Origin: an uncultured Clostridium sp.
GTDB taxonomy: Bacteria; Bacillota; Clostridia; Peptostreptococcales; Peptostreptococcaceae
Length of the DNA stretch: 64,000 nt
Assembly (NCBI GenBank): GCA_937944945.1
Contig: CALEBD010000406.1
Location: 1 to 64,000, forward strand
Direction of reading: 5' to 3'
The position numbers and the translations under genes are program-made. The notes below the pieces were generated by a model. It had not been told where the DNA came from. It searched no databases and saw only the letters and a program-made list of their open reading frames with translations. This document shows positions 32,541-46,000 of the stretch, in pieces. Numbering within the stretch: position 1 is the first letter of the stretch; the number at the start of each line of letters is the position of its first letter.

Positions 32541-34083
32541 CGCAGATATAGTGCCTTGTGGTAAAAAGGGTAAGCCTATAAAATGTGAGCCTATACCTCT
32601 CTTAAGAAATAACTATTTAGGAGAATATAGGACAGAACTAGAAAAAGCTAAAGTAAGAAAGAACTTAGGTATTGCTGATGAGTAGAGTCTATTGTGGGGA
32701 AACATTAGTGGAACCATAGAACTGCAAAAAGACCTAGTATAGTATATAGAACAAAAATGGACCTATACTAGTGACGTTGCAGAAGGCATTAATACTGTGA
32801 AGGATGCCCTAGACTATGCCCTACACTTTATTAGCGAATATGAATCTAATACAAAAGCAATAGAAGAACTGAAAGTCGATATAAGCAATATTAGAACTTC
32901 TATATCTGTATTGGAGGAGGATTTACAGCGAGAAATTGATACTAATAGAAAAGGAATTAATAATCTATCTGAAGAAATAGTAAAAATCAATGAAGCTATA
33001 GTTGAGTTGAACAATGCTATTGAGAATATAGATGTTGATAAAAACATTCTTAATTGGATTAAGAATAGTCTCCAAAATTCCAAAACTATAGAACTAAAGG
33101 AAAATAATTCCTTAGAGGTGATTTTATCTACTTAGGAAGATAATGCTATTCATTTAATAGAATAGGAGATTGGAGAGGAAACCTCTTCTATTATCCTTCC
33201 AGGTATCTATGTTAAGAATCTTGAACCTGCTCTAGAAGAAACAAAGAAAGAAGTATAGAAAACTTAGGAAGCACAACAAGAGACAAATACTAAAGTAGAA
33301 GCTAATACTGAAAGTATTACTAATATACAAACTAACTTAGAAACTATAGCTACTTATTAGACGGAACTCCCAGATGATACTACTTCAACAGTAATTGAAG
33401 GGACTACAGTAGAGAAACTTAAGGGCAAGCCCTTTAATGAAATTATTGATACTTTACTGTTTCCAACAGTAGTTAGAGATTTAGTATACCCATAGCTTTA
33501 TTATAGTTTTACTTCTCAAATAGTAGAAGTGGGAACTGCTTTATTAACTCCTACACTTACATTTATAAAGAATGATGCTGGAGAAGAAACTGACAGACGA
33601 GAAACTATTACTTATAACAGTTCTCCTGTAGAGTCTGATACATATAATTCTATTGGTACTTATACTCACTCTGGTACAGTGAGTTATGCCGCTGGAGAAT
33701 ATTTGATAAATAATAAAGGAGAAGTTACAGATAAGAGAGTAGAAGCTGGTTCTATTTCCGCTACCGCTTAGGTAGTAGCCACATATCCTTGGTATTCTGG
33801 TAATACTGATGGTGTGATTAAATAGGCGCTAGTTCCTTTTGGACAATCGTCTGGAACTATCACATTTTCACTAAGTGGTAAGGCTATTATAAAATTGCCA
33901 GGAAGTAACACATAGTTAAATTCATTTACCGTAGATGGAGGACTTGGATATTTAAATGTAGACCTAAGTGGTTGGGAAACGTCTACCGAGTAGATAAATG
34001 GATTTACTTACAAGGTATGGACTAAGAAAGATACTTACTCCTCAGCATTGCCACATCAAATTAACTTTATTCTATCACAATAA
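32509..34083 (+). CDS. fibre/appendage protein (524 aa), TAG read as Gln
   Basis: N-terminal LLRNNYLGEYRTELEKAKVRKNLG is an anchoring motif that recurs in the gene at 47087 (ENYLGEFKTESEKTLARNNLG), so both probably attach to the same virion site. Then long coiled coils (residues about 100-200 and 240-280) and a C-terminal beta domain. Its stop overlaps the next ATG (TAATG). Confidence 0.7.
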
Positions 34084-35921
34084 TGGCATTTAAATATACA
34101 GGTGATGCTACCTTAGGTGTCGCTTTAACCGTAGAAACTCCGAAGCCTCTCGATAATAGAACAGTCGTTAATAACTTAGACGAACTTTATTCTATTCCAG
34201 AGAAGTATGCTTATCAAGGTATGACCGTTGCTAACATAGATAACGGAAATATTTATATGCTGATTGATAAGTCTAAGATTAAATACAAGGAAGGATGGAA
34301 AGCATCCTATGAATCTATCTAGATAATCACCTGTACAGAGGCTGAATATAAAGAATGGTCTGAGAATACTACAGACGATTTTAGGCCCATAGATGAAAGT
34401 AAACCATATCTTCATGCTGAGACATATTATTATATATATGAGGATAGCTTAGACGATAACTAGTTTTACCTATCCGCGGAATGGGGGAAAAAGATAGAAG
34501 AGCAATTAAAATAGAAGGCTCTTAATACTACTGTAGTATAGATTAGAACAGACTTAGATAACACTATTGCTAGCCTATCAGATTATGCTACACTGGAAGA
34601 ATTAACTACTAATTATGTCTCTAACGATTCTTTAGCTCTATCACTGACTAAGTATTATACTAAGGAAGAAACAGACGATATTTTCGTTACTAAAGAAAGT
34701 CTTAGAGGAGAGGGAATGGAAGGAGATGATTTTGTCTTCGTTACAAAGAAAGAATATGAGGAAGATTAGTAGGCCATCCAAGACGAGTTAGATAAAACTC
34801 TTAAGGTAGATGGAGATGGTTCCTTAGAAAGCATCACTGTTGGATAGATAAAATCTCCTGTAGTAGAGGGAGAGAGCTAGCTAGTAGTAGACGTTAGGTC
34901 TGAAGGATTATTTATAGGTGAAGATTAGATTGCTACTGAATCGGATATTCCGAACTTAGTAACATTAACTGAAGAAGAGTATCTAAAGTTAGTAGAGGAA
35001 GGGACGGTAGAGCCTGATACATATTACTATGTATATGACGTCACAAATGATGCAAAGGTTTATATTACTAAGGAATATTTGGATTAGAATTATCATACTA
35101 CCAATCAATATCAGTCCTGGGTTGCTACAAATTATTACTCCAAGAAGTAGATTGATGAAATAGTTCAAGGTTTGCAAAAACTTGGAAACTACGTTACTAC
35201 AGAAGATATTAAGGCTTATTATACTATTTAGCAGGTTGATGACAAATTTCTTACTAAGGAAAATGCTCAGTCTACTTATGCTACTCAATAGTCATTATCT
35301 GATTTATCAGATTAGATAGCCGAAGATTACGTAACAAAAGAAAGTTTAAGGGGAGACTCTCCTGAAACCGGAGATGATGATTTCATATTTGTTACCTAGA
35401 AAAAATATCAGGATGATTAGGCTGCTGCTGCTAAAGAATTTAGCACTGAGCTTTTGAAATCTACATCAGTAGAAACTTCTGATATTACTATTTAGAAAAT
35501 TGGAGAAAAAGAAGTACAATAGGGAACAACTGGAGAACCTTCTGAGGAAACAGGAACTGAGCAAGTTATTGAGAGTTCTGTTAAACTTACCACAGAAGAT
35601 AACAGGCTATTTGCTGGAGGCAAGCAAGTTGCTATTACTGAAGAAGTACCAAAACTTGTATGCTTACCACAAGCTGATTATGATGACCTAGTTGAGAATA
35701 GTAAGACTGAAGAAGATACTTATTATTGCACCTATGGAGAAAAAGATTTACAAGATACTGGATATGTTAGAAGCGAATATCTTATAGAGAGATACTACAC
35801 CAAAGCTGAGGTAGAAGAACTAATTAGCTAGGCCGTAGCCGAATTGTAGAAAAAGATAGACGCTTTATAGCCAGGTTCTAGTGTAGAGGTAGATGGAGAA
35901 AATGAACAATTAATATTTTAA
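34083..35921 (+). CDS. fibre protein with repeated modules (612 aa), TAG read as Gln
   Basis: Contains two copies of a VTKESLRG...DDDFVFVT-x-K-x-Y module (near residues 200 and 410) and several LxxYYTKEE segments typical of phage fibre shafts. Dozens of TAG codons. No lytic domain seen. Confidence 0.7.
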
Positions 35922-35926
35922 ACAAT

Positions 35927-36139
35927 ATGGGAACAATTTATATTGAAGGACAGTTTAAGAGTTCTGCCAAACCAGTAAAAGTTGTTGGAGGAAGTATAGG
36001 AGGAGGCTCTGGAGTAGACTAGGAAGTTCTCAAGAACTATGCTACTAAAGCAGAATTGTAGAAGGCTGTTGAGGACCTAACTGCTTCCATAGAGGGAATA
36101 GATCACGATGTAGTTGGTGAAACTTTAATAATACAATGA
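35927..36139 (+). CDS. small fibre-associated protein (70 aa)
   Basis: MGTIYIEGQFKSSAKPVKVV, a Gly-rich turn (GGSIGGGSG), then a coiled coil. Two TAG codons. It ends one base before the DGR target gene and may bridge it to the neighbouring fibre. Confidence 0.55.
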
Positions 36140-36140
36140 T

Positions 36141-37958
36141 ATGGCAGCAATCAAATCTATAAAGGTTGGGGAAACCACATACGATTTAAAAGCTACTTAC
36201 GATGGTGCTGGAAATGTTATAGATACGACATATGCCAAAGCTAATGCAATTCCAACTAAAACTTCTTAGTTACAGAATGATAGTGGATATTTGACTGAGC
36301 ATTAGGATATTAGTGAATTAGCTACTAAGGGTGAGCTTGAAGGCAAAGTAGATAAGGAGTCAGGAAAGGGACTTTCTGAAGCCAATTATACTGAAACTGA
36401 GAAGGAAAAGTTAAGTACTATAGCTAATAATGCTAATAATTATGTACACCCAACTACTTCTGGAAATAAACATATTCCATCTGGAGGAGCGTCTGGATAG
36501 ATGCTAGTTTTCTCAGCAGATGGTACTGCTGAATGGGCAGATTCAAGTTCTAAGCTAGAAGAGCAATTTACAGCACTAAATGAGGCTTGGGAAGAATTGT
36601 AGAAGGCACAACAAAAGCTTGATAAGTAGGTTACTGAGCTAAATAGTAATATGGATTTATATTCCTATGGAGTAGAATGGGATGTTACAGTAGCATCTCC
36701 GGAACTTACTAGAATAGGTAATCCTTTGTTGCATAAATCTCTTCCTATTCAGTCAGCGTATAGAGGTTGTGTAGCAAACAATGATGTAGTAAATTACTAT
36801 CTGTTTCCAGATGACTGGTCTTATAAAGAAGACGGCGAAACTCCATCTGTCTTAGATGGAACTGATGGAACAGTAAGAGTTAATACTCCTAAATTTTATG
36901 GAAAATCTGGCAGCGATGGAAACAAAAGATGGGTTAGAACTTCTACTGTCAAAATTGATGATTCATGGGTAGAAATTCCTGAACTATTAATAGATGCATA
37001 CAGAAGTACAGTTGATACCACAGTCTCCGCAACTCCAAAAGCTGTATCAGTAGTTAATACTACTACTGCATTTAGAGGTGGAGGAAATAGAGCTAACTAC
37101 GATGATTATCTACCTACAGAATTAGAAACTAAGGATATATTCAGAAGTGATTTAGGAAAGCCTAGAACTAATATTTCTAGAGCTACTATGAGAACATATG
37201 CAACAAATGCTGGTTCAGAATTGCTATGCTATGAATATTACAAATGGATATTCTACTGGAATTATGTTATTGAATATGCTAATTTTAATTCTTAGGCTGC
37301 ATATAATGCAGAGTTAACTGCGGATGGATATCATCAAGGGGGTTTGGGACCTGGAGTTACAGATTGGGCTAACGCAGCTACAAGTTGGTCAGGGTATAAT
37401 GCAACATATCCACTTACACCTTGTGGTTACTGCAATGAACTTGGTAACTTCACTGGAGTAAAAGATTTAGTTATTCCAGAATGTACAGCTCAAGATGGCA
37501 CAAATACAGTAGCAACTCATACATTTAAAGTACCTCGCTGGAGAGGATTCGATAATCCGTTTGGAGACATTTGGACTAACCTGGACGGAGTAGTTATAGT
37601 GAGAGCAGCTGCTAATGAGATTAGCACTGTCTATACAACTACTAACATATCGGAATTTACAGACGTAGTTGGAGAGAAAACCGTTGCAGGATACGAAGTA
37701 GCATCGAATGGTTATATTAAGGCATTTGACTTAGGTGAAACCGCTGAAATAATTCCATCCGCTGTTGGAGGAAGTATTACTACTTATATTTGCGATTACC
37801 ATTACGGCAACGCAAGCAGCCCAGCGCTTCGCATACTGCGGGTGGGCGGCTTCGCGTCTAATGGCGGCATTGCGGGTCTCGGCTATTTCAATTCTAGCAA
37901 TGGCGTCGGCCTTACCCATTCCGCTGTCGGGTTCAGGACTCTGAATAGAGTATCTTAA
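36141..37958 (+). CDS. DGR variable protein 2, fibre with C-type-lectin-like tip
   Basis: 605 aa. N-terminal fibre part with a coiled coil (residues about 130-170), then YSYGVEWDVTVASPELTRIG and LPIQSAYRGC, an element common to DGR targets of gut Bacteroidales phages, then a lectin-type domain ending in the variable repeat (37840-37931) just before TAA. Variable residues lie in GGFASNGGIAGLGYF and the following turns. Likely a receptor-binding protein. Confidence 0.88.
37840..37931 (+). repeat. DGR variable repeat VR2
   Basis: 92 nt, gap-free match to the template at 38041-38132. By eye 22 differences, 20 at template adenines; the two others are the first base and a G-to-A at about position 75. 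Lies at the 3' end of the target gene, as usual. Confidence 0.92.
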
Positions 37959-38040
37959 GATATACAATATAAAAATCGATTTAGATGATAAATCGTAGGA
38001 TATTACTTCTAAAAACCGTTGATTGGCAAAAAAGTACTGC

Positions 38041-38132
38041 TAGTAGGCAGCAACGCGAATAATGGCAGCAATGCAGGTCTCAGCTATTTCAATTCTAACA
38101 ATGACGTCAGCAATGCCAATTCCAATGTCGAG
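38041..38132 (+). repeat. DGR template repeat TR
   Basis: Non-coding copy, 109 nt after the target gene and 144 nt before the RT start. Rich in AAT/AAC codons in the reading frame matching the targets (NANNGSN..., SNNDVSNANSN), as in known DGR templates where adenine is mutated during cDNA synthesis. Confidence 0.9.
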
Positions 38133-38275
38133 TTATTATATATTTAGAAACATTTTATTATTTTTTTTTAGTTTGCTAAGTAATATCCTTGCCTCTAGGC
38201 AAAAGATAACGTAGTGTTGAATGAAGGGTGTTAGTAGGTTAATTCTCGAACGCTTCCGATGAAATATATAAAAAA

Positions 38276-39550
38276 TTGAAACGTGTAGGATATTTGCACG
38301 AGAAAGTATACGCTGAAGATAACATCGAACTAGCTGACGATAAAGCCAGAAGAAATAAGTCTATTAGATGTGGAATCAAGCAGCATGATAAGAATAGATT
38401 AAAAGAAAATAAGGAATTATCCGATAAGTTAAGGGATTTGATTTATCAAACCTCTGAATATAGTACCTTTATAATATACGAACCTAAAGAAAGATTAATC
38501 TTTAGACTTCCATACTATCCAGATAGAATAACTCACCATGCTATAATGAATATTATGGAGCCTATTTGGACTAGTATATTTATAGACCAAACATATTTCT
38601 CTATACGAAATAGAGGTATTCATAAAGTAGAGTATGATTTGTTTAAGGTGTTATAGAAACATCCAGAAGAAACAAAGTATTGCTTGAAAATGGATATAAA
38701 AAAATTCTATCCTTCTATAACTCACGACATTTTATACGAAATGTTATAGAGAAAGATAAAGGATAAAAAACTATTAAAACTGTTGAAAGAAATAATTTAT
38801 TCAGCGAAGGGAGTTCCTATTGGAAATTATCTATCACAATTCTTTGCAAATTTATATCTGACATATTTTGACCACTGGGTAAAAGAGGAGTTAAAATGTA
38901 AGTACTACTTTCGATATGCTGACGATATTGTGATTCTTGGTAATGACAAGAATTATTTGAGAAATGTATTAGTATCTATAAAACTATATTTGAAACAGGT
39001 TCTTAACCTAGAGTTGAAGCCTAATTATCAAATATTCCCTGTAGAAAGCAGAGGTATTGATTTCGTAGGCTATAAATTCTATCATACTCATGTTCTACTG
39101 AGAAAATCTATAAAAATGAGGATGTTTAGGCTTATAAATCTATATAAATAGAATAAGATTGATAAAGATGAATTGAATAGAAGAATGAGGTCTTATTTTG
39201 GATGGATGAAATTTTGCAACTCTAAGAACTTGCTGAGAAAGGTAGAGGAGTTAACTGGATTGAAATTCTCTAACTGGAATGGAAAAGAAGTTAACATATC
39301 TAAGTTTTATAATAAATATATTCACATTGTAGAGGTTATTGATTATGACAATCATTTTCGAGTGCATTTCATGTATAACAATAAACCCTACTATTTTAAA
39401 AGTAAGAATAGGAGATTACACTATTCTTTGCTTAGATACAAATTTCCTATAAATTTTAAAATAACACCTTATGTTAGAGCCGAATAGAATACAAATGGAC
39501 GTTTATCCTTAGACAATCCAAAAACTTGGGAACGGTACTTATTACTATAA
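38276..39550 (+). CDS. DGR-type reverse transcriptase, TAG read as Gln
   Basis: About 424 aa with TTG as the likely start (LKRVGYLHEKVY); no in-frame ATG is near. Motifs: LKMDIKKFYPSI (motif A with catalytic Asp), GVPIGNYLSQFFANLYL (motif 4 with SQ, diagnostic of DGR enzymes) and FRYADDIVIL (YADD). Three TAGs are internal. A fourth at 39485 might end it (403 aa) or be read, giving the TAA at 39548. No accessory avd gene is evident. It copies the template at 38041 with adenine errors. Confidence 0.9.
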
Positions 39551-39848
39551 CTATGATATAAAAGAAATTAGTGTTGAAGTACTTGATTTAGACAATACCA
39601 TAAAAGAAAAAACTTACTATAGTTTTATCTAGGTATTATTAAATGGACAGCCTAATTACAAAGATTGTGTAAAAGCTATAGTTAGAAGATTCCTTACAGT
39701 CGATGAAGAATTTGATTTAATCAATTCATATAATAGCTATTCAGAAAATCTTACTTCTGATTCTGAAGTTATTAATGAATATAAGGAATATCTTAACATA
39801 TTAAAATAGATAAAAGCTAAAGTCAAGGAAGATTTTGCTAAATTATGA
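39495..39848 (+). CDS. hypothetical protein (117 aa), TAG read as Gln
   Basis: Starts MDVYPQTIQKLGNGTYYY; acidic, mixed fold. Overlaps the RT end if that reads through the TAG at 39485. Coupled to the next gene (ATGA). Probably a fibre adaptor from its location; unknown. Confidence 0.55.
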
Positions 39849-40066
39849 TATATAGAAATGGTAAGTTAATATTACAGGTCCAAAAAGATATTCTAGAACT
39901 TGTAGAACAAGTTTAGCAAAGAGTACAAAAGAACATTGGAGCTATATATAAAGGGTCGTAGTTAGTCTGGCTTACCGTATACGATGCTGTTAGAAGCTGT
40001 TTTGGTAGCGGAACTTGGCTACAAGACAGACCTTGGTTAAAAGATGATTCATGGAAAAATAATTGA
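39845..40066 (+). CDS. small protein (73 aa), TAG read as Gln
   Basis: MIYRNGKLILQVQKDILELV then a Gly/Trp-rich second half (GTWLQDRPWLKDDSW). Function unknown. Confidence 0.5.
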
Positions 40067-40076
40067 TTTGTAAAAA

Positions 40077-43000
40077 ATGGCAAAATTTGAAAATTTACCT
40101 AATCAGATTACAGATTTAGCAACAGAATGGGATGGACATTCTGGAATGGAGGTTGAGGATTTCATAAGCCGAAAAATAGAGAAGACAGAGGGATAGGATA
40201 TAGTAGATGCATCGTATGATTCTTCTACTAGCATCCTTACTCTTCTTAAGAGTAATGGAGATAAGGTAGAAACTGAAGTATCAGTTATTCCTCCCACGTA
40301 CTCTTATGGTATTATGGTGTATGGAGTAATGTTAGACAATAAGACTGACAAAATCTATACCGAGGCTAATAGTTCTCTTTTGATGCAATATAACTCTGAT
40401 AGAAATGTTAAGGTTGGTATTGCAATGTACGCCGTTGCTACTACTTCTGTAACAACAGATAGAATTGGACCTTTCAATGTTAAGATTAGTTATGGAACTC
40501 AATCTGGAACATTTAGAGTAAACAATATTAAATATAACTAGTGTATTATTGATCCTTCTACTGGAGCAATTACTGGAGTTAATGTATCATCAGAGGAATT
40601 AATTGATACTCTAGCTTGGATAGATATTACTGAGTTATTTACTAAAACTTAGTCTGCTAAGAAAATTACTGCTCAGGTAATAGATGACCCTGAAGTAGAA
40701 GATACTTTAGACCTTCCAATTACTACAGAAGTAATCACTCTTAATTACAATGGGGAAGTTGTCTTAAGTAACAACCTAGTTAATTTCTCTTTAACTGGAG
40801 GAACAACTAGCAATTATCACTTAGAGGGATTTAATAACGGCTCTGCATTTTCTACAAGTGGAGGGGTATTGAATTATTCTAGTTTAACCTCAGGACTTAA
40901 TCAATTAGCTGTAAAGGCAGTCCATAATACTGAGAGTTCTATTTATACAGACTATATTTATGTAGATATTATTTATACATATAATTGCGCAGAAACAATC
41001 GTTGCTATTAATGGAGTAAGTAATGGTATTGCGAACAATGGCGTAGCTACTCTATATGAGTTAACTGTATTTAGCCCAGATAATAGCTCTATGGCTATAA
41101 CTACTTATCTAGAGAATGAAATGCCAGACTCTGAAAGTATGAATCCTACTGAAATCATGAAGTATGAAGTTATTAGCGCTTCATCTTACAATGAATAGGG
41201 AGTCTACGACACTTCGTATAAAAAATATATAGAGATAAATAGTAGCGATTCTAAAAAATATTTAGTAATTAAAGTAGATGATACTTACTATAAGTTCTAT
41301 ACTGTATTTACTAATAGTTTAGGATAGACTACCGCCTATACAAGCAACTTCAAAACTATGAGAGTAGAGGCAGTGAATCCAGAATTTATATATTCGTAGG
41401 ATATAGCTCCTTCTAAGAACTTTGACTAGATTGAAGGCTACTTAAATGATATTTTTGTTACTGACGAATATGCCACTGGTTCAAATCCGGCTACGGTAAT
41501 ATCAGATTTGGAATCGTCAGACGGATGGTAGGAAGAAGATGGGCGTACAATATTTAAAGTATCTGCACAGGATAATCCTATACTAAAATCACCTCTAAGT
41601 TTAGGATTAGGAAATAATTTCACTATTGAATTAGGATTTAAAACTTATAACATTAGTGACGAAAGCAAACCAATAGCTACAATAGGAAACTTCTAGTTGA
41701 GACCTACTCAATTCTGTTGGAATACTGAGGATACTGATTTATTTAATGCTAGAAATGCTCAATTCCAAGAAGGGGTAGAGACTCATATATTAGTAACTGT
41801 ATAGAAGGGTTTTGTTGTCTCTAAGAGTGATATTTATTATCCGAACTTCCTAGCTAGCTTCTAGAGTGCTTTTGATTAGGTAGCTCCTACCACTAGCATT
41901 AACTTAGTTAGAATATATGTAAATGGAGTAATAGATAGAGAAATTTCTTTAACAGATTCAGAACTTAATACGTTCACTTCTGCAGCACTGTAGATTAATC
42001 CTACAACTGCTGATATTGATTTTTATCTATTCAGAGTATATAATAGTACTGCTCTTACTTTCAATCAGGTTTAGAAAAATTATCTTTCTTTCTTGAAAGA
42101 AAAGACCTCTAAAGAAGAGTTCTTCGACAAGAATGATATTCTTGGAACTAATGGAGAAATCTCTTTTAGTAGAGCTAATAGTAAATATAATACTTTAGTA
42201 TATGTATTCCCGACTGGAGCTAAATTCCCACATAGAGCTTGGGGAGGTGAAGATAATGAAACTCCTCCGCAAGAAACAGCATAGAAAAAATCTCCAGTAA
42301 CTTTATTTGTTAACTATGCTAACCCTGCTGTTAATAACTTATACGGAGGTAGATTAACTCATGGTCAAGTAAAAGGGCAAGGTTCATCTGCAATGAGATA
42401 TTTAATTTGGAATGTTACCTATGCTTTGAATAAATTAAAGGATTAGGGAGGACTAAAAATAAAGAGTCCATTTACTCCATATTCTTAGCTAGATACAGAT
42501 ACTAATACGTTTAGAAAAGATGCTTCTTCTACAAAGGGTTACTATGTGATGCCTCCATATGATGGGCAGCAAGATACTACTGCATATAAGATAACTAAAT
42601 TAGTAGGTAAAGTAAACTTTGCTTCTTCTATGTAGTCTCATAAGATTGGCTCTTGTAAATTATTTGATGATGCCTATAAGGAATCTAGAGGAAATTTAAT
42701 TTCAGGAGGATAGAAAGCTGTACATGAAGAACCATTCCTATACTTCTACTGGGAAACTGATTTAGAAGATGTTTCTACTGTAGAACTAGCAGATTTGTTA
42801 GATAATGATGAGTCTATCAAATTTATGGGATTCCAAACTTGGGGAGCAGGTAAAGGAGACGATGTTTCCAGCGGATATGACGAAGATATAACTCCTGAAT
42901 ATCTAATGCTAGAAGGTGGTGAAAACACTGACCCATCTGTAAACTTTAGACGTCCTTGGTAGGCGCTTCAAAGAGCCTCTGGTATACTTGGAGAAGATAC

Positions 43001-46000
43001 TTATGGACTAACTAATCAACCAACTATAACTTATGCTAATTCTTTACTTCGTCCTTGGGATAATCTTCTAATCGAAGATGAATCTGTTGTATATGACTAG
43101 AGAGGAGCTTGGGATATTGATTATGGTTGTGAAGAAGTAGAAAATGATAGTGGAAAGACATACTTCCAATTTGCTGAATCAGTACATGAATCTTTAAAGA
43201 AGTTTAGAGAGTTCTACGACTTCGTTTATACACATGATTACAACATGGTTCAGACAAGCGCTACTAGTCCTTCTGGATGGGATGTAACTAAAAAGTACAT
43301 TGTAACAGCTAGTACTTGTACGCTAAATCCAACTAGTCATAAGTCCGGAGATATTTATCGTTACGATGATATTAACGGAACTTGGGTATGTGCGGGAGTA
43401 AGCTATGAATCTGCTACTGGATGGGCTAGAGCTAATATCTACGAGTTAGCTGGAACAAGTAGCGCTTTAGGCATTCCTGCTGCATTAGATGCAATGAAAG
43501 CTAATTTCATTACAGGAATTAAGAACTACATAGATGTAAATGATATTGCTTTCCACTAGGCTTTTATTAAGTTTGTATCTGGAACTGACAATAGAGCTAA
43601 AAATACATATTTCCAAATTATTGGAAAACTAAGAGAAGAAAACGAAGAAGGAGAATTTGTTGAGAGTGGTAAGGGGGATTATCTAGTTAGACTTATTGGA
43701 GACGACTTAGATACTATTTTAGTAACTGATAATAACGGTCTTCAGTCTAAGCCTTATAATTTGCTAGAGACTTCCTACAGAGAGGCTGACTCAGTATATT
43801 GGGGAGATGCTAACAATGTATTCTTCTATATGTTTGACCAATGTTTCGAATCTGAAATAAAAACATATTTAGCAAGTGTTATAAATACTGCATTTAAGAA
43901 CAGTAACAGTATGGAAGATAAATCAAATTACTTCTATAAAGTGTTCTTTAATGTTCAAGAAACGTTCCCAGCAGTAGCATATAACCATACAGCTAAGATA
44001 TATTATGAAAATGCTTAGGCTATTAAAAATTCTAAGGTACTTTCATATTATAGTAACAACGAGATTGAACCTATCGAACAAAGCCACGGCTCTTGCTTAG
44101 CTTGTGAGAAATAGTTCATGACCAAGAGATTTGCATTCCTTTCTACTTATGCATAGACTTCTTTAGGAGCTATTGCACTGAGAACTGCAAGTTCTGCAGG
44201 TAGTGGTGATACTCTGAGATTAAGAATGGAGTTTGAACCATATTAGGATTGCTATCCTGTTTATCATTACAACGGTAAAAACCTTTATCTATCTAATTTC
44301 TAGACATCTAACTTTGATGCAATTAAGAATTTAGCATAGACAGGAAATAGTTATACAGCCGAAATCAATCGAGGAGATCCTGCAATTAACCAAGGTATAT
44401 ACTTAACTACTTTATATAAGAAGTTAAATATTTTAGGTTTAAAGATGTCTACTATTGATGCAGATTTTGCTAGAACTACTGAGTTCCAAATTGATAATGC
44501 TTAGTTAGACGATTATACTAGTCTATTCCCAAGCGATTATCCGGACTTAGCTATCAGCTTATTTACTCCTTCATTCCCAGTGTTAGAGAGCTTAACTCTT
44601 AGAAATATGACACTTCCTACAGAAATGGATTTGTCTAAGTTCTTAAAGTTAGAGACTATAGACTTCTCTAAGACTACTACTAAGAGCGTAGTATTCCCAC
44701 AAACTGGTAGACTAAAGAATGTAATTCTTCCTGATACTATAGAAACATTTAGAATCTATGATAATCCAGGATTGACTGATATTACATTTGAGGGATTAAA
44801 TAATCTATCTACAGTTTACGTTGACTGTGATAATGTTGGAAGCTTCGACGTAGCTAACTTCTGTGAATAGTTGATAAATTGTAACGCACTATAGTCAGTG
44901 ACTATTAGAAATGCAAATTTATATATAACAGAAGATGCTTTAAGAAAGATGATTCTTACAAATACTTGTAACTTAACTGGAGATATTTACATTGTAAATA
45001 CTGCAGGAAGTACAACTCTTAAAGCAATTAGCTTTGCTACTAAATAGTTACTTGTTAACACATTTGGTGACATTTCTGACCCTGAATCTAAGATTAGAAT
45101 ACACTTCCAAAGTGCAGAAATTTTGGATTTCAGTTGCGCTGGAGAAGTTTCTGTATACTACCAAGCTGGAGAATCTGGAACGATTGTTCGTCAAAATCTA
45201 TTTGATATTACCGTAGCATCTGGTAATGATGTTGAAATTAAATAGGGAACTAACCCATATAATCCATCTGTAAATGGATACTTAGATATTACATACTCTA
45301 TGTCAGGAGTATCTACTGATGTAGCTACAATTGATTAGACTGGTGCTATTACTTTAAAGAAAGAATCTAGTAGTACAGCCACTGTGACTATCAGTATGAA
45401 AGTTGCTAATAGTGGAACTGCTATTAAGAAAGCTGTTAGGGTAAGCTTTACTTGGAAAGCCCCACAACTTGGAGATTTCGCTTATGCAGATGGCACATTT
45501 ACAAGTTCGTTTGACGCAACTAAAACTCTTGTAGGGTTAGTCTACGCTAAGGATGAAACGAATAGCACTTCTGGAGTAGTTTATATAATTGGTAAAGAGT
45601 ATACAGATGATGAAAAATCCTACTATCTGGGATATAGTAATGATGGAAACCAAGGTTCTCAGGAATAGATACTATAGCAATTATATTAGGTACAAGCCTA
45701 TTTGAATAGTGTATCAGTACAAAATTATGAAACTGTTTCTGGTACTGCAACTGCGAATTTGATTAACAATATCAATGTGTCTACTTATAATATCCAAGTA
45801 AATACAGCGTTTGCTGGAGAAGCAGATACAGCTTCATATATTAATCATGTAAATAGCAAGTTGCTTCCTATACTATACAACAATTCAGCTTGTAAACCAT
45901 ATATAAGTAGAAAATAGGTATCCTCTGGAGGAGGAACTAACTGGGAATATTATATTGAATCTAAGGCTAATCTTAATAACTTATGTGAAGCTATTCGAAC

